A stretch of DNA of 64,000 bases from contig NZ_LMHZ01000005.1 of the NCBI RefSeq assembly GCF_001428545.1, forward strand, positions 116,586 through 180,585, written 5' to 3'. The notes below the pieces were generated by a model, which saw only the letters and a list, made by a program, of their open reading frames with translations, did no database searches and was not told the DNA's origin. Of this stretch, positions 47,965-56,955 are shown piece after piece (position 1 is the first letter of the stretch; every line of letters begins with the position of its first letter). Source of the stretch: Noviherbaspirillum sp. Root189. GTDB lineage: Bacteria > Pseudomonadota > Gammaproteobacteria > Burkholderiales > Burkholderiaceae_D. A program made the translations under genes and the position numbers.

Positions 47965-48163
47965 CTAAGCTTCAGGCATATACAGAATGATGGTATCGAA
48001 AGAGGTAATGTAGCTGACCGCGTTCTTGACCTTGAGCTTGACATATTGCTTCGTCGTGACTGCCGGGTACGAAGATCACTTCGGTGCCCTTCTTGCCTTT
48101 TTCAGCACGTTCTGAACGACGTTTATGCGTCTGGTCCCAGAACCAGCGACGTTTGATCTGCAT
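47965..48163 (-). pseudogene. Possible frameshifted small gene
   Basis: From ATG at 48163 the reading MQIKRRWFWDQTHKRRSERA runs to about ...KGTEVIF. One base later, in the next frame, a protein-like sequence continues as YPAVTTKQYVKLKVKNAVSY and ends SFDTIILYMPEA with TAG at 47965. The two halves together would make about 65 residues, as if one base had been lost or gained near 48065. Either a decayed gene or a sequencing error. Family unknown. Confidence 0.35.
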
Positions 48164-48250
48164 GGACCCAAGAAGAAAGACTCGCCGTGGTGCCGTGGTT
48201 CCCCGATGGGCCGCATTCAAGCATGTCCCGGAGAATACGCAAGTATTACT

Positions 48251-49042
48251 TCAGCGAAATGACGTCTCGATGTAATTTTCGTGACATGCATGCCAGCGTG
48301 CGACCTGATGTGCAATCCACGCGCCGTCCTGCAGCGGCAAATCGTGCCCGGCGTCAGGATGGATGTGCCACGGCGCTTGCCATGCGTCCGCAAGGCGCAA
48401 TGAACAACTCGGGTGCACCAGTCTGTCTGCGGCGCTGGCAAGCACCAGCACTGGAACCTTCGGCGCTGAAGCCTGCGCGCGGAAGCGACTCGCTGCCCAT
48501 AACTGTCGTAAGGCGTTTGCCATGCTGACCGGGTGGTCGTGCTGATATGACATCCAGGCGTCGAGTAAGGATGACGGGATCGCAGATCCGGTATTGGTGG
48601 TCAACTCCCATACCAACCGTTCGCGCAGCATGAGATCGTGCTTCTGCATGCCCTGGATACACAGTTGCAGCAGCTTGCCATAATTGCGCCAGTACAGTCG
48701 GTAATAGAAAGGGCTGAATGGCCGCAGGCTGGAGTTAATGAGTACGCAGCCCCGCAGATCTTCCGGATAGGCCTGTGCCCATGCTGCGGCCACCATGCCC
48801 CCCATGGAAAGCCCAAGTACGTAATACGGAGGACGGTGGCCTTGCGCATGCAGGTGTTGCCGGCACCAGGCCATCATGTCATTGACGTGCAGCGGACTCT
48901 GCAACTTGTTCAGGCTGCCGTTTCCGGGAAGATCCTGCAAAATTACCCTGGCTTCAGGAAGATGATGCTGGAACACCTGGGGAAAATCGCCCCAGTGCCG
49001 GCTTTCCCGCATCAGCCCGCGCAGAAAGATCCAGGCGCTCAT
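48251..49042 (-). CDS. Alpha/beta hydrolase
   Basis: 263 residues from MSAWIFLRGLMRESRHWGDF behind GGTGGAA. Nucleophile elbow GLSMGG (Ser in VLGLSMGGMVAAAWA), acid region LVLASAADRLVHPS and C-terminal histidine in HIHPDAGHDLPLQD. The N-terminal WGDFPQVFQHHLPEARVILQDLPGNGSL is the oxyanion/lid part. Its start overlaps the stop of the M14-like gene by ATGA, so the two act together. Substrate unknown; an esterase or amidase in the same route as the peptidase is plausible. Confidence 0.9.
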   Translation of the reverse strand: MSAWIFLRGLMRESRHWGDFPQVFQHHLPEARVILQDLPGNGSLNKLQSPLHVNDMMAWCRQHLHAQGHRPPYYVLGLSMGGMVAAAWAQAYPEDLRGCVLINSSLRPFSPFYYRLYWRNYGKLLQLCIQGMQKHDLMLRERLVWELTTNTGSAIPSSLLDAWMSYQHDHPVSMANALRQLWAASRFRAQASAPKVPVLVLASAADRLVHPSCSLRLADAWQAPWHIHPDAGHDLPLQDGAWIAHQVARWHACHENYIETSFR

Positions 49043-50073
49043 GTTTTTTCCACCCCATACCAATGCGCCAGTGCCTGTTCTTGGAGGTCGAGCCTCGCAG
49101 CACCGGCCGGCAGCCACTGTTGCCAGCCGCGTGCTGCAAGCGTCAGAAATTCCAGCCATACCAGATGCCGACGTAGTACCCGTTGCAGGCGATGGCTGGC
49201 GATCGGGTTAAAGATGCCCGCTTTGGAAAACAGCTGCATCGGGCGTTTCTTGATCCAGCGCCATGAACCGAGCTCCAATGTCAGCGGCAGGAACACCGGA
49301 TGGTTGTCACATCGTGTCGCGCTCAGGTACAAATGGTCCCACAGATCGCCGTGCGTCAGGTATTGCCTGCTTTGCGGTTCAAATACGTAGTCATGATTAG
49401 GATAGGCACGCTTGAATAACATATGCAATGCGAACAGTTCCGCAAGGTGCGGCACCGGTTTGCGGGAGTGCGCATAGGGAAACCAGATGCGGTCCCGCAG
49501 CCCAAAACCAGAATGGCAATCCAACGCGATGCTAAAAGGGCGGCCGAGAAATTCCTGCTCGACCAGTTCGCACAAGGCCTGACTTTCCGCTTCCATCACG
49601 GCCGAGCCCCGATACCAGGGCAGATGCGCACTGAAGCGTTGGCCACCGAGCAGAAAAGGCACAGCCTGGTCGCAGTCCACTGGTGCGTTGCGCATCAGGT
49701 CGACCCCGCTGGCATTGGAGCGCGTCCCTCTCAGCATGCCGATCGGGTTTATCAGGGGCATGAAAACCAAGCGTATTGCGGATAGCTGTTCTTGCAATAC
49801 GGCATCCCAGCGCACGCGCTCGAGCAGTGTTTGCAGGAACGCGAGCAGAACTTGCGTGCCGATGCGTTCCAACCCATGGACACCGCCAAAGAAACCGACT
49901 GCAGGGACCTGCGGATCGCTACTGCCGAGTGACGCCGCATAAATCGGATAGCGCACGTCGCCACACTGAACTGTTCGCACGACGCGCGTCTGGAGTAAAG
50001 AGGAATGGCTTTCGATCAATCGTTCAAAAGTATCCATTTCGGGCAAGCTGGTCATCCGCATCGTTTTGTGCAC
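49039..50073 (-). CDS. M14-type zinc carboxypeptidase-like protein
   Basis: 344 residues. Zinc-ligand motif HGLERIG (His and Glu), NPIGMLRGTRSNASGVDLMRN (the Asn-Arg pair that grips substrate carboxylate), and the third ligand in LDCHSGFG. This is the succinylglutamate-desuccinylase/M14 group, which cleaves peptides or N-acyl amino acids. It is the upstream partner of the hydrolase and diverges from olsB with 273 bp between the starts. Substrate unknown; an acyl amino acid would fit the neighbourhood, but this is a guess. Confidence 0.88.
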   Translation of the reverse strand: MHKTMRMTSLPEMDTFERLIESHSSLLQTRVVRTVQCGDVRYPIYAASLGSSDPQVPAVGFFGGVHGLERIGTQVLLAFLQTLLERVRWDAVLQEQLSAIRLVFMPLINPIGMLRGTRSNASGVDLMRNAPVDCDQAVPFLLGGQRFSAHLPWYRGSAVMEAESQALCELVEQEFLGRPFSIALDCHSGFGLRDRIWFPYAHSRKPVPHLAELFALHMLFKRAYPNHDYVFEPQSRQYLTHGDLWDHLYLSATRCDNHPVFLPLTLELGSWRWIKKRPMQLFSKAGIFNPIASHRLQRVLRRHLVWLEFLTLAARGWQQWLPAGAARLDLQEQALAHWYGVEKT

Positions 50074-50263
50074 GGGTCCGTTTCGTAAAACCTTGTGAAA
50101 ACTTCGTCAAAGAATGAGCGCTTATTGCTAGCGATATTGCTATGGCAGGAGATGGTAGGGGCTTCGCGCATTGCCATGAAGCGACCTATTGATTCCTCGC
50201 TCCAGACAGATCATATGTTGAGATTGCATTGTGTGTGATAGCGACAGGCGCCTCGCCGTTGCA

Positions 50264-50281
50264 ATGTCATGAAACTGCCAT
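50264..50281 (+). promoter_or_regulatory. Pho-box-like repeat upstream of olsB
   Basis: ATGTCAT-GAAA-CTGCCAT: two 7-bp units spaced by four, very close to the PhoB consensus CTGTCAT-N4-CTGTCAT. A TAATAC sequence at 50289 could be the -10. It lies 65 bp before olsB. Confidence 0.65.
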
Positions 50282-50346
50282 TGAATCGTAATACGACTGA
50301 AGCAATCAGTGTTTAGGCTGGAGTTGTTTTCACGAAAGGATAGCAG

Positions 50347-51123
50347 ATGCAATTACTCGACACGCAGGACACCGCTAGCATATCCAACCAACATAATCCC
50401 AGACTGACGCTGAGCATGGCGAGCACGATTGAAGAAGTAGAGGAAGTGCAGCGCCTGCGTTACAAGATTTTCATCGAGGCCGGTGGGCTGTCTTCGCTGA
50501 TGAATGCGGAGCGTCTGGATCGCGATGAATTCGACCGGTATTGCGATCATCTGATCGTGCGTGACTCCGGCTCGCTGCAGGTCGTCGGCACTTACCGTCT
50601 GTTGAAGCCTGAAGCAGCACGTGAGACCGGCCGGCTGTATTGTGAAAATGAATTTGACTTGCTGCGCTTTGCAAATCTGCGCGGCCGCATGGTCGAGGCC
50701 GGCCGTGCCTGCATCCATCCGGATTACCGTAGCGGCGCGGTGATCATGTTGCTGTGGGCGGGACTGGCCAGCTATCTTCGCCGCCATCAATGCGATTATC
50801 TGATCGGTTGCGCCAGCATCAGTCTCGCCGACGGCGGCGCGAATGCCTCGGCGGTCTATCAGCAGTTGGCGACGAGCCAGCATCTCGCCCCGGCCGAATA
50901 CCGCGCGACGCCGCACCTCCCGTTTCCCATGCAGCAATGCAGCAGCGATGCTCGTCGTGCCATTCCGCCGTTGCTGAAAGGTTATCTCCGAAGCGGCGCG
51001 TGGATCTGCGGAGATCCCGCCTGGGATCCTGACTTCCATTGCGCGGACCTGCTTTTGCTGTTGCCTTTGGCTAACCTCGATAGCCGTTATGCGAAACGCT
51101 ACCTGACAGAGAAGGCCGCTTGA
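50347..51123 (+). CDS. olsB: L-ornithine N-alpha-acyltransferase (GNAT, Acetyltransf_5 type)
   Basis: 258 residues, with GAAAGGA upstream. The family core is present: RLRYKIFIEAGG near residue 37, DRDEFDRYCDHLIVRD (residues 58-73), VVGTYRLLKPEAA, GRMVEAGRACIHPDYRSGAVIMLLWAGLASYLRRH, YLIGCASISLADG. OlsB transfers a 3-hydroxyacyl group from ACP to ornithine, the first step of ornithine-lipid synthesis. These phosphate-free lipids replace phospholipids under phosphate limitation, consistent with the Pho-box-like repeat and the phn genes next door. No olsA acyltransferase is seen here. Confidence 0.88.
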   Translation: MQLLDTQDTASISNQHNPRLTLSMASTIEEVEEVQRLRYKIFIEAGGLSSLMNAERLDRDEFDRYCDHLIVRDSGSLQVVGTYRLLKPEAARETGRLYCENEFDLLRFANLRGRMVEAGRACIHPDYRSGAVIMLLWAGLASYLRRHQCDYLIGCASISLADGGANASAVYQQLATSQHLAPAEYRATPHLPFPMQQCSSDARRAIPPLLKGYLRSGAWICGDPAWDPDFHCADLLLLLPLANLDSRYAKRYLTEKAA

Positions 51124-51259
51124 ACCATCAATATTCGGTCGGGGCAGAAAGGGCTGCACAGTATGGCCTTCATTGGCTCAATTGCCCTGCCCCATGCGCG
51201 TTGCACATTGCGCATTGCGCATTGCGGCAGGGATTCCGCAGAGGAAGACGAGTTAGAAA

Positions 51260-51580
51260 ATGAACGTAAAGATTGCAGACGAAACCCGATCCGCGGACGC
51301 ATCCGGGTTTCATGCGGAACCTGTGCTCATGAAGGAACAATTTTGTCAGGCACGGCTGGATGGCATGACTGCGTTAATGTGGAGTGCGATGCAGGAATAT
51401 GCATTGAGCCTTACTGCACTTGGCGCGCCTGGTCTGCATGGCAAGGAACTGCAACGGCGGGAAGAGACCTGTCGCGACATGCGCGCCCGCTTCCTGCACG
51501 CAAAGGCTGCGGTCGAGACGCTTTCGGCGCTCAAGCCGGCGTCAAGACCGGCCATCGATACCGGGTTGTTATTGATTTAG
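51260..51580 (+). CDS. Hypothetical protein (106 aa)
   Basis: Starts MNVKIADETRSADASGFHAE; GACGAG lies about a dozen bases upstream. A later ATG at 51329 (MKEQFCQARLDGM) is possible. Helical and charged: MTALMWSAMQEYALSLTALG, RREETCRDMRARFLHAKAAVETL. Two cysteines. Convergent with phnM, 56 bp between stops. No family recognised. Confidence 0.5.
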   Translation: MNVKIADETRSADASGFHAEPVLMKEQFCQARLDGMTALMWSAMQEYALSLTALGAPGLHGKELQRREETCRDMRARFLHAKAAVETLSALKPASRPAIDTGLLLI

Positions 51581-51636
51581 TGCGGGCGGTCCCGGTGCCG
51601 CCTTCTTAACAACGGTAGCCCTCCTGCTTGCCTGCT

Positions 51637-52773
51637 TTACACAATCCTTCGTCCGGCCTTCCATGCCGCGAGTACGACCGGCACACCACCCATCATGCGG
51701 ACGCGCACCAGGTCGGCTCGCAGTCCCGGTGCAATTTCGCCCCGGTCGCTCAGCCCGATCATGCGCGCAGGGTTGTGCGACACGGTTGCAATCGCCTTGG
51801 GCAGACTGAAGCCTTGGGCTTGCAGCAGGAAGGCCGCATGCAACAGGCTGGCTGGCACATAATCCGATGACAGGACATCCAGCAAATCGTGACGCGCCAG
51901 TTCGGCGGCGGACACGTTGCCGGAGTGTGAACCACCCCGCACCACGTTCGGCGCCCCCATGATGATGCCAAGTCCGTGAGCCCGTGCGGCACGAGCAGCT
52001 GCCAGTGTCGTCGGAAACTCTGAAATCGACACACCCTCCGCCACGCCTTCGGCAACATGGTCGGTCGTCGTGTCGTCGTGGGTCGCCAGCGGGACCGGCA
52101 ACGCACGGCGCGTGCATTGTGCAACGACAGCGGCGCGATTGGCGTTGACATAGCGCTCCTGCCGCTCCAGCAAGCGATCCAGCATGGACTCGACTTTTTC
52201 TTCACTCCATCCGCGCTTGCCGGTCACATAAGTCCGGTAATGGCCAATATCCGTCCATTGCCTCTGCCCTGGCGTATGGTCCATCAGCGAGACCAGACGA
52301 AGGCGCTCATCGTCAAGGAAGGGCGCAAACATCTCCACCAGGTTTTCTTCCGCAAGCTCAAGTCGGATATGCAGCAGGTGGTCGGCACGCAGTACACCGG
52401 CCTGCGCAGCAGTGCGCAAACCTTCGCTGCAGGCCTCCAGCATCTGTATTCGCACGGAATCGGTATCGATGTCGCCGACTGACAATGCATCAAGCACGGT
52501 GGTGATGCCGGCAGTCGCCACTTGTGCATCATGTGCGAGGATCGCTGGCAACACCGGCCAGCTTACCTTGGGGCGGGGCATCAGGTGCTTTTCCAGGTTG
52601 TCGGTATGCAACTCCACCAGACCGGGAAGCAGGTAATCGCCCTCCCAGTCCTCGGCGCCCAAGGCTGCCGTGGGTCCCGGCCAGATTTCGGCAATATGTT
52701 CGCCATCAACCGAGAGCGAGCCGGTAAACACGTCGTCACGGGTAACGACACGTGCATTGGCAATAATTATCAT
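51637..52773 (-). CDS. phnM: PhnM, ribose-1-methylphosphonate 5-triphosphate diphosphatase
   Basis: 378 residues. Amidohydrolase-fold motif LVELHTDNLEKHLMPRPKVSW (metal His and Asp), ITTVLDALSVGD, PVPLATHDDTTTDH, SEFPTTLAAARAARAHGLGIIMGAPNVVRGGSHSGN. It removes pyrophosphate from the 5-triphosphate intermediate of C-P lyase. Overlaps phnL by four bases. Last gene of the phnGHIJKLM operon; a second PhnM-like gene lies at 57557. Confidence 0.95.
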   Translation of the reverse strand: MIIIANARVVTRDDVFTGSLSVDGEHIAEIWPGPTAALGAEDWEGDYLLPGLVELHTDNLEKHLMPRPKVSWPVLPAILAHDAQVATAGITTVLDALSVGDIDTDSVRIQMLEACSEGLRTAAQAGVLRADHLLHIRLELAEENLVEMFAPFLDDERLRLVSLMDHTPGQRQWTDIGHYRTYVTGKRGWSEEKVESMLDRLLERQERYVNANRAAVVAQCTRRALPVPLATHDDTTTDHVAEGVAEGVSISEFPTTLAAARAARAHGLGIIMGAPNVVRGGSHSGNVSAAELARHDLLDVLSSDYVPASLLHAAFLLQAQGFSLPKAIATVSHNPARMIGLSDRGEIAPGLRADLVRVRMMGGVPVVLAAWKAGRRIV

Positions 52774-53483
52774 GATATGCAGGCAAGAGTGGCCGGCTGG
52801 GCCGGTTGAATGGAAAACAGACGCGTAGCAAGCGCATGGCGTACATGCTCATCATGAAAGATGCCCACGATCGCCGCACCGCGCTCGCGCGCCACATTGA
52901 TCATGTCAACGACGGTATCGCGATTGGCTTCATCCAGCGAGGCGGTCGGCTCGTCGAGCAGCAGCACCGGATAATCGCAGATCATGGTTCTTGCAATATT
53001 GACGCGCTGCTGCTCGCCGCCGGAAAACGTCGCAGGCGGGATCTGCCAGAGCCGCGGCGGTATGCGCAGCCGGGTCAGCATGGCCCTGGCCCGGTCCAAC
53101 GCCTCGTGCTCATCGATCCCGCGCGACAGCAACGGTTCGGCCACGAGGTCGAGCGTCGCGACTCGCGGAATGACGTGCAGGAATTGCGTCACGAAGCCGA
53201 GTGTCGTGCGACGCACCGCATGCACCTGTCGCGGCGTTGCGGTAGCCAAGTCTATCCACTCTTCGGCATGTCGTATTCGGATACTGCCGCCACTCGCCTT
53301 GTAATTAGCATACAGGCAACGCAGCAATGTACTTTTCCCCGCGCCCGACGGGGCATGCAAAACGACACACTCGCCTGCCGCCACATCAAGGGCAATGTCG
53401 GACAAAATGGGCAAGTGCAAACCATCCTGCAAGTGCAGGGTGAAATGCTTGCTGAGGCCACGGGCTTCAAGTTGATTCGACAT
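52770..53483 (-). CDS. phnL: PhnL, C-P lyase ABC-type ATPase subunit
   Basis: 237 residues from MSNQLEARGLSKHFTLHLQD with TAAGGA upstream. ATPase motifs: APSGAGKST (Walker A), FSGGEQQRVNIARTMI (signature), VLLLDEPTASLD (Walker B), and IVGIFHDE (switch His). In C-P lyase it accompanies PhnK and helps form the nucleotide-ribose-phosphonate. Separated from phnK by ten bases. Confidence 0.95.
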   Translation of the reverse strand: MSNQLEARGLSKHFTLHLQDGLHLPILSDIALDVAAGECVVLHAPSGAGKSTLLRCLYANYKASGGSIRIRHAEEWIDLATATPRQVHAVRRTTLGFVTQFLHVIPRVATLDLVAEPLLSRGIDEHEALDRARAMLTRLRIPPRLWQIPPATFSGGEQQRVNIARTMICDYPVLLLDEPTASLDEANRDTVVDMINVARERGAAIVGIFHDEHVRHALATRLFSIQPAQPATLACIS

Positions 53484-53493
53484 CGCGTGGTCC

Positions 53494-54282
53494 TTAAGCA
53501 TGAACAATGGAAGAAACCAGTAACTGGGTATAGGGATGCTGCGGATCGTCCAGCACCTGATCGGTCAGGCCTTCTTCGACAACCTGCCCTTCGCGCATCA
53601 CCATCAGGCGATGTGCGAGCAGCCTTGCAACGGCGAGATCGTGCGTCACGATAACGGCGGCAAGCTGCAGTTGCGTGACGAGTTGACGCAGCAAGTCCAA
53701 CAGACGGGCCTGCACCGATACATCGAGACTGGCAGTAGGTTCATCCATGAAGATCAGACGAGGTCGCGTAACCAGGTTGCGGGCGATTTGCAGACGCTGC
53801 TGCATGCCACCGGAAAAATCGCGTGGCAGGTCATCAATGCGCGCCGGATTGATTTCCACACGCTGTAGCCAAATCGTCGCTTCATTGCGAATGTCGCCGT
53901 AATGCCGGGCACCTACAGCCATCAGGCGCTCGCCGACGTTGGCGCCCGCCGATACGTCCGCACGCAAGCCGTCACGGGCGCTCTGGTGCACAAAGCCCCA
54001 GTCGGTACGCGACAGCAGGCGCCGCCTTGCTTCGCTGATCTGGTACAAGTCGACCACGCCCTCGTGGCGCGTGGAAAACAGCACTTGCCCTTCATCGGGC
54101 GCACGATGACCTGCAAGGCAGTTCAGCAGGGTGGTCTTGCCGGAACCCGACTCACCCACGATACCGAGCACTTCACCCGGATACAAGGACAGGCTCACCT
54201 TATCGCAGGCTATTCTTGCACCGAAGCGCCTTGTAACCTGTTGCGCCTGCAGCAAAGGAAAAGGGGTCTGCTCGGCATTCAT
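53494..54282 (-). CDS. phnK: PhnK, C-P lyase ABC-type ATPase subunit
   Basis: 262 residues from MNAEQTPFPLLQAQQVTRRF with AGGAGCAG upstream. Walker A GESGSGKTT, signature FSGGMQQRLQIARNL, Walker B LIFMDEPTASLDVSVQ, switch IVTHDLAV. PhnK binds the PhnGHIJ core complex. The start overlaps the phnJ stop by ATGA. A C-terminal DDPQHPYTQLL segment is like that of oligopeptide-type ATPases. Confidence 0.95.
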   Translation of the reverse strand: MNAEQTPFPLLQAQQVTRRFGARIACDKVSLSLYPGEVLGIVGESGSGKTTLLNCLAGHRAPDEGQVLFSTRHEGVVDLYQISEARRRLLSRTDWGFVHQSARDGLRADVSAGANVGERLMAVGARHYGDIRNEATIWLQRVEINPARIDDLPRDFSGGMQQRLQIARNLVTRPRLIFMDEPTASLDVSVQARLLDLLRQLVTQLQLAAVIVTHDLAVARLLAHRLMVMREGQVVEEGLTDQVLDDPQHPYTQLLVSSIVHA

Positions 54283-55181
54283 TGTGGCTGCTCCTGTTGA
54301 TGGTCTTGATCCCGGTTGTCCTGGCAAAAATCGGTGTCGCTGCACACATATTGCCGGCCGCCCTTGTCATCGACGATGATTTCGTCGAGAAACGATTCCT
54401 TGCTGCCGCACAGGCTGCAGCACTGGTCCCAGCGCTCGATCTGAAACGGGTGATCGTCGAAGTCGAGGCTTTTGACTGAGGTATAGGGCGGTACTGCATA
54501 AATCCGCTTTTCCCGACCAGCACCGAACAGTTGCAGCGCTGGATTGCAATGCATCTTGGGGTTGTCGAATTTTGGAATGGGCGACGGACGCATCAGGTAA
54601 CGTCCGTTAACGATCACCGGATAGTCATAGGCGGTAACGATCTTGCCCATGCGGGCGATGTCTTCATAGAGCTTGACACTCATCAGCCCGTAATCTGCCA
54701 TTGCGTGCAGCTTGCGTGTCTGCGCTTCGCTGGACTCCAGCCAGCGCAGCGGCTCCGGAATGGGCACCTGGTACACGATGGTCTGGCCTTCGCGCAGCGG
54801 CGTCTCGGGAATGCGGTGGCGGGTCTGGATGAGCGTCGCTTCAGGCGTTTTTTCAGTAGTCGCTACGCCGGTAGTCCGACGGAAAAAGCGGCGGATGTTG
54901 ACGGCATTGGTCGTGTCGTCGGAGCCCTGGTCGATCACCTTGAGTACATCTTCGTGCCCGATCACCGCTGCCGTTACCTGGATGCCACCGGTACCCCAAC
55001 CATAAGGTAACGGCATTTCGCGCCCGCCGAAAGGCACCTGATAACCCGGAATCGCGACCGCCTTCAGGATGGCGCGCCGTATCATGCGCTTGGTCTGCTC
55101 ATCGAGATACGCAAAGTTGTAGCCCGGATCGGCTTGCGAGCTGCTGTGCCCTGTTGTGTGCTCTACCGTTGTCTGCATCAT
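54279..55181 (-). CDS. phnJ: PhnJ, radical-SAM C-P lyase
   Basis: 300 residues. The catalytic subunit that cleaves the carbon-phosphorus bond. Cys255, Cys258 and Cys280 form the CX2CX21C iron-sulfur motif of PhnJ, and Cys286 is the fourth conserved Cys that acts as thiyl radical. GYNFAYLDEQTKRMIRRAILKAVAIPGYQVPFGGREMPLPYGWGTGG is the family N-terminus. The start overlaps phnI and the end overlaps phnK. All required residues are present. Confidence 0.97.
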   Translation of the reverse strand: MMQTTVEHTTGHSSSQADPGYNFAYLDEQTKRMIRRAILKAVAIPGYQVPFGGREMPLPYGWGTGGIQVTAAVIGHEDVLKVIDQGSDDTTNAVNIRRFFRRTTGVATTEKTPEATLIQTRHRIPETPLREGQTIVYQVPIPEPLRWLESSEAQTRKLHAMADYGLMSVKLYEDIARMGKIVTAYDYPVIVNGRYLMRPSPIPKFDNPKMHCNPALQLFGAGREKRIYAVPPYTSVKSLDFDDHPFQIERWDQCCSLCGSKESFLDEIIVDDKGGRQYVCSDTDFCQDNRDQDHQQEQPQ

Positions 55182-56350
55182 GCTGCTTTCTGCTGGGGAC
55201 GCTTTGTGTTGCCATCTTCTTCGGCGGGAGCCTGTTTGGCGCGGCTGGCTTCAAGGTTCAATGCGCGGATCAGGTTAAGCTCCGACTGGAAATCCACGTA
55301 ATGCGGCAGCTTGAGATGCTGCACAAAGCCGGAAGCTTCCACATTGTCCGAGTGGTACAACACGAACTCTGGCATTTGCGCCGGAGAGTTGACCTGTTCG
55401 CCGAGGTCCTCTGCCCGCAATGCACGATCGACCAGCGCCATGGCGATGGACTTCCGTTCTCCATGGCCGAAGCTCAGACCATAGCCACGCGTAAATTTCG
55501 CGCCTTCCTCATGTGAGCCGGAAAACTGATTCACCATCTGGCATTCGGTCACTTCAATGTCGCCAATATCGATGGGGAAGCCGAGTTCTTCTGGAACGAC
55601 TTCAATCGGTACACTGCCAAAACGGATTTCACCGGCGAACGGATGGTTGTTCGCATAACCGCGCTGTGTGGAATAACCCAATGCCAGCAGAAAGCCTTCA
55701 TCGCCGCGTGCCAGATTTTGCAGCCGCGTATCGCGTGCTGCAGGAAAACGCAAGGGATCGCGCGTCAGATCGGCAGGCGCAGGATCGTCCGTTGCCGGAA
55801 ACTCGTGTTCGATCAGGCCTTCCGCATTCAGGAAATCGAGTACCCTCGGCATGTCGCTCGGGTCTTCCGTTGTGTCCACAGTGTCCATGACCTCCGAACT
55901 TCCATCCTGAACTGACGTAGTGTCCGCTTGCTCAAATGCAGTATCGGCGGCCAGCGAAAAATCGAGCAGGCGTTGTGTGTAGTCGTACGTCGGGCCCAGA
56001 ATCTGTCCACCCGGAACATCCTTGAAAGTCGCGGAGATCCGGCGCTCGACCAGCATGCGCGAGGTATCGATCGGCACGGTGGAAATAATGCGTGGCAGCG
56101 TGGTGCGATAAGCCCGCAGCAAAAAGATCGCTTCGGTCAGATCGCCGCTCGCCTGCTTGATCGCCAGCGCGGCAAGGTCAGGATCGTAAAGTGAGCCTTC
56201 GCTCATCACACGGGCCACGGCGAGCCCCATCTGTTCACGAATCTGGGCGATGCTCAGTTCGGGCACGGCGGGATCGCCACGGCGCCTGCGCGCCAGCGCC
56301 TCGTACGACGCTTCGATCGCCTTTTCACCGCCCTTGACAGCTACATACAT
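55178..56350 (-). CDS. phnI: PhnI, C-P lyase core subunit (nucleosidase)
   Basis: 390 residues, full length: MYVAVKGGEKAIEASYEALA, GYSTQRGYANNHPFAGEIRFG, VTECQMVNQFSG, GYGLSFGHGERKSIAMALVDRAL, FVLYHSDNVEASGFVQHLKLPHYVDFQSELN. It exchanges the adenine of ATP for methylphosphonate together with PhnG, H and L. An acidic insert near residues 145-170 is slightly unusual. Follows phnH by five bases; overlaps phnJ by ATGA. Confidence 0.96.
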   Translation of the reverse strand: MYVAVKGGEKAIEASYEALARRRRGDPAVPELSIAQIREQMGLAVARVMSEGSLYDPDLAALAIKQASGDLTEAIFLLRAYRTTLPRIISTVPIDTSRMLVERRISATFKDVPGGQILGPTYDYTQRLLDFSLAADTAFEQADTTSVQDGSSEVMDTVDTTEDPSDMPRVLDFLNAEGLIEHEFPATDDPAPADLTRDPLRFPAARDTRLQNLARGDEGFLLALGYSTQRGYANNHPFAGEIRFGSVPIEVVPEELGFPIDIGDIEVTECQMVNQFSGSHEEGAKFTRGYGLSFGHGERKSIAMALVDRALRAEDLGEQVNSPAQMPEFVLYHSDNVEASGFVQHLKLPHYVDFQSELNLIRALNLEASRAKQAPAEEDGNTKRPQQKAA

Positions 56351-56355
56351 GTTGG

Positions 56356-56955
56356 TTACTCCAGGATTTGTGTGGTGCGAGGTAATGCGACCAGTTCGTC
56401 GCCGCAGCAGAAGACCAGATCGACACCCAGTGGAAAGCCGGCGTTGTTACGCCGCCATGCCTGCGAGAAGTGCTCGGATAATCCGGTAACGCGTAATTCC
56501 GCCGTATCTCGGATACCGGGCCCGCTGAGCGTGTACCTTGCACCCTCACGCAGACCGGATGCTTGAACAAATAGCGTTGTCGACCGATCGGGATATTCCA
56601 TGCTGCCTTGGGCAAAGCATGCGAAATCAATGTTTTCGGTACTGCTGAGCACGGCGAAAACTGCCTGCGCCGGATCATCGGTGAGCGCGCATCCGCAATG
56701 AAACCGCAAGAAGGAAGAAACCGCGTTGGACCGCACATGGGCATCGAGCCACACCGGCGTATCGAGATCGGCAAGCGACAGGCATAAGGCCGTGGTCGCT
56801 GCATTGAATGGGGCCGGTGTGTTGCTTGTCATGGGAAGCCGACATATCCTCCCGGGAGATGCCATGGCATCGAGCAGGGTGCGAAACGTTGCCTGTGACG
56901 CAGATACGCTGTCTTCCCACGCCGGTACGAGAGCGTCGTTCAGTTCCGCGTTCAT
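56356..56955 (-). CDS. phnH: PhnH, C-P lyase core subunit
   Basis: 199 residues. ASQATFRTLLDAMASPGRIC near the N-terminus, FLRFHCGCALTDDP, and LSGPGIRDTAELRVTGLSEHF followed by NNAGFPLGVDLVFCCGDELVALPRTT are typical of PhnH. A structural subunit of the PhnGHIJ complex. The ATG overlaps the phnG stop (TAATG). Confidence 0.96.
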   Translation of the reverse strand: MNAELNDALVPAWEDSVSASQATFRTLLDAMASPGRICRLPMTSNTPAPFNAATTALCLSLADLDTPVWLDAHVRSNAVSSFLRFHCGCALTDDPAQAVFAVLSSTENIDFACFAQGSMEYPDRSTTLFVQASGLREGARYTLSGPGIRDTAELRVTGLSEHFSQAWRRNNAGFPLGVDLVFCCGDELVALPRTTQILE

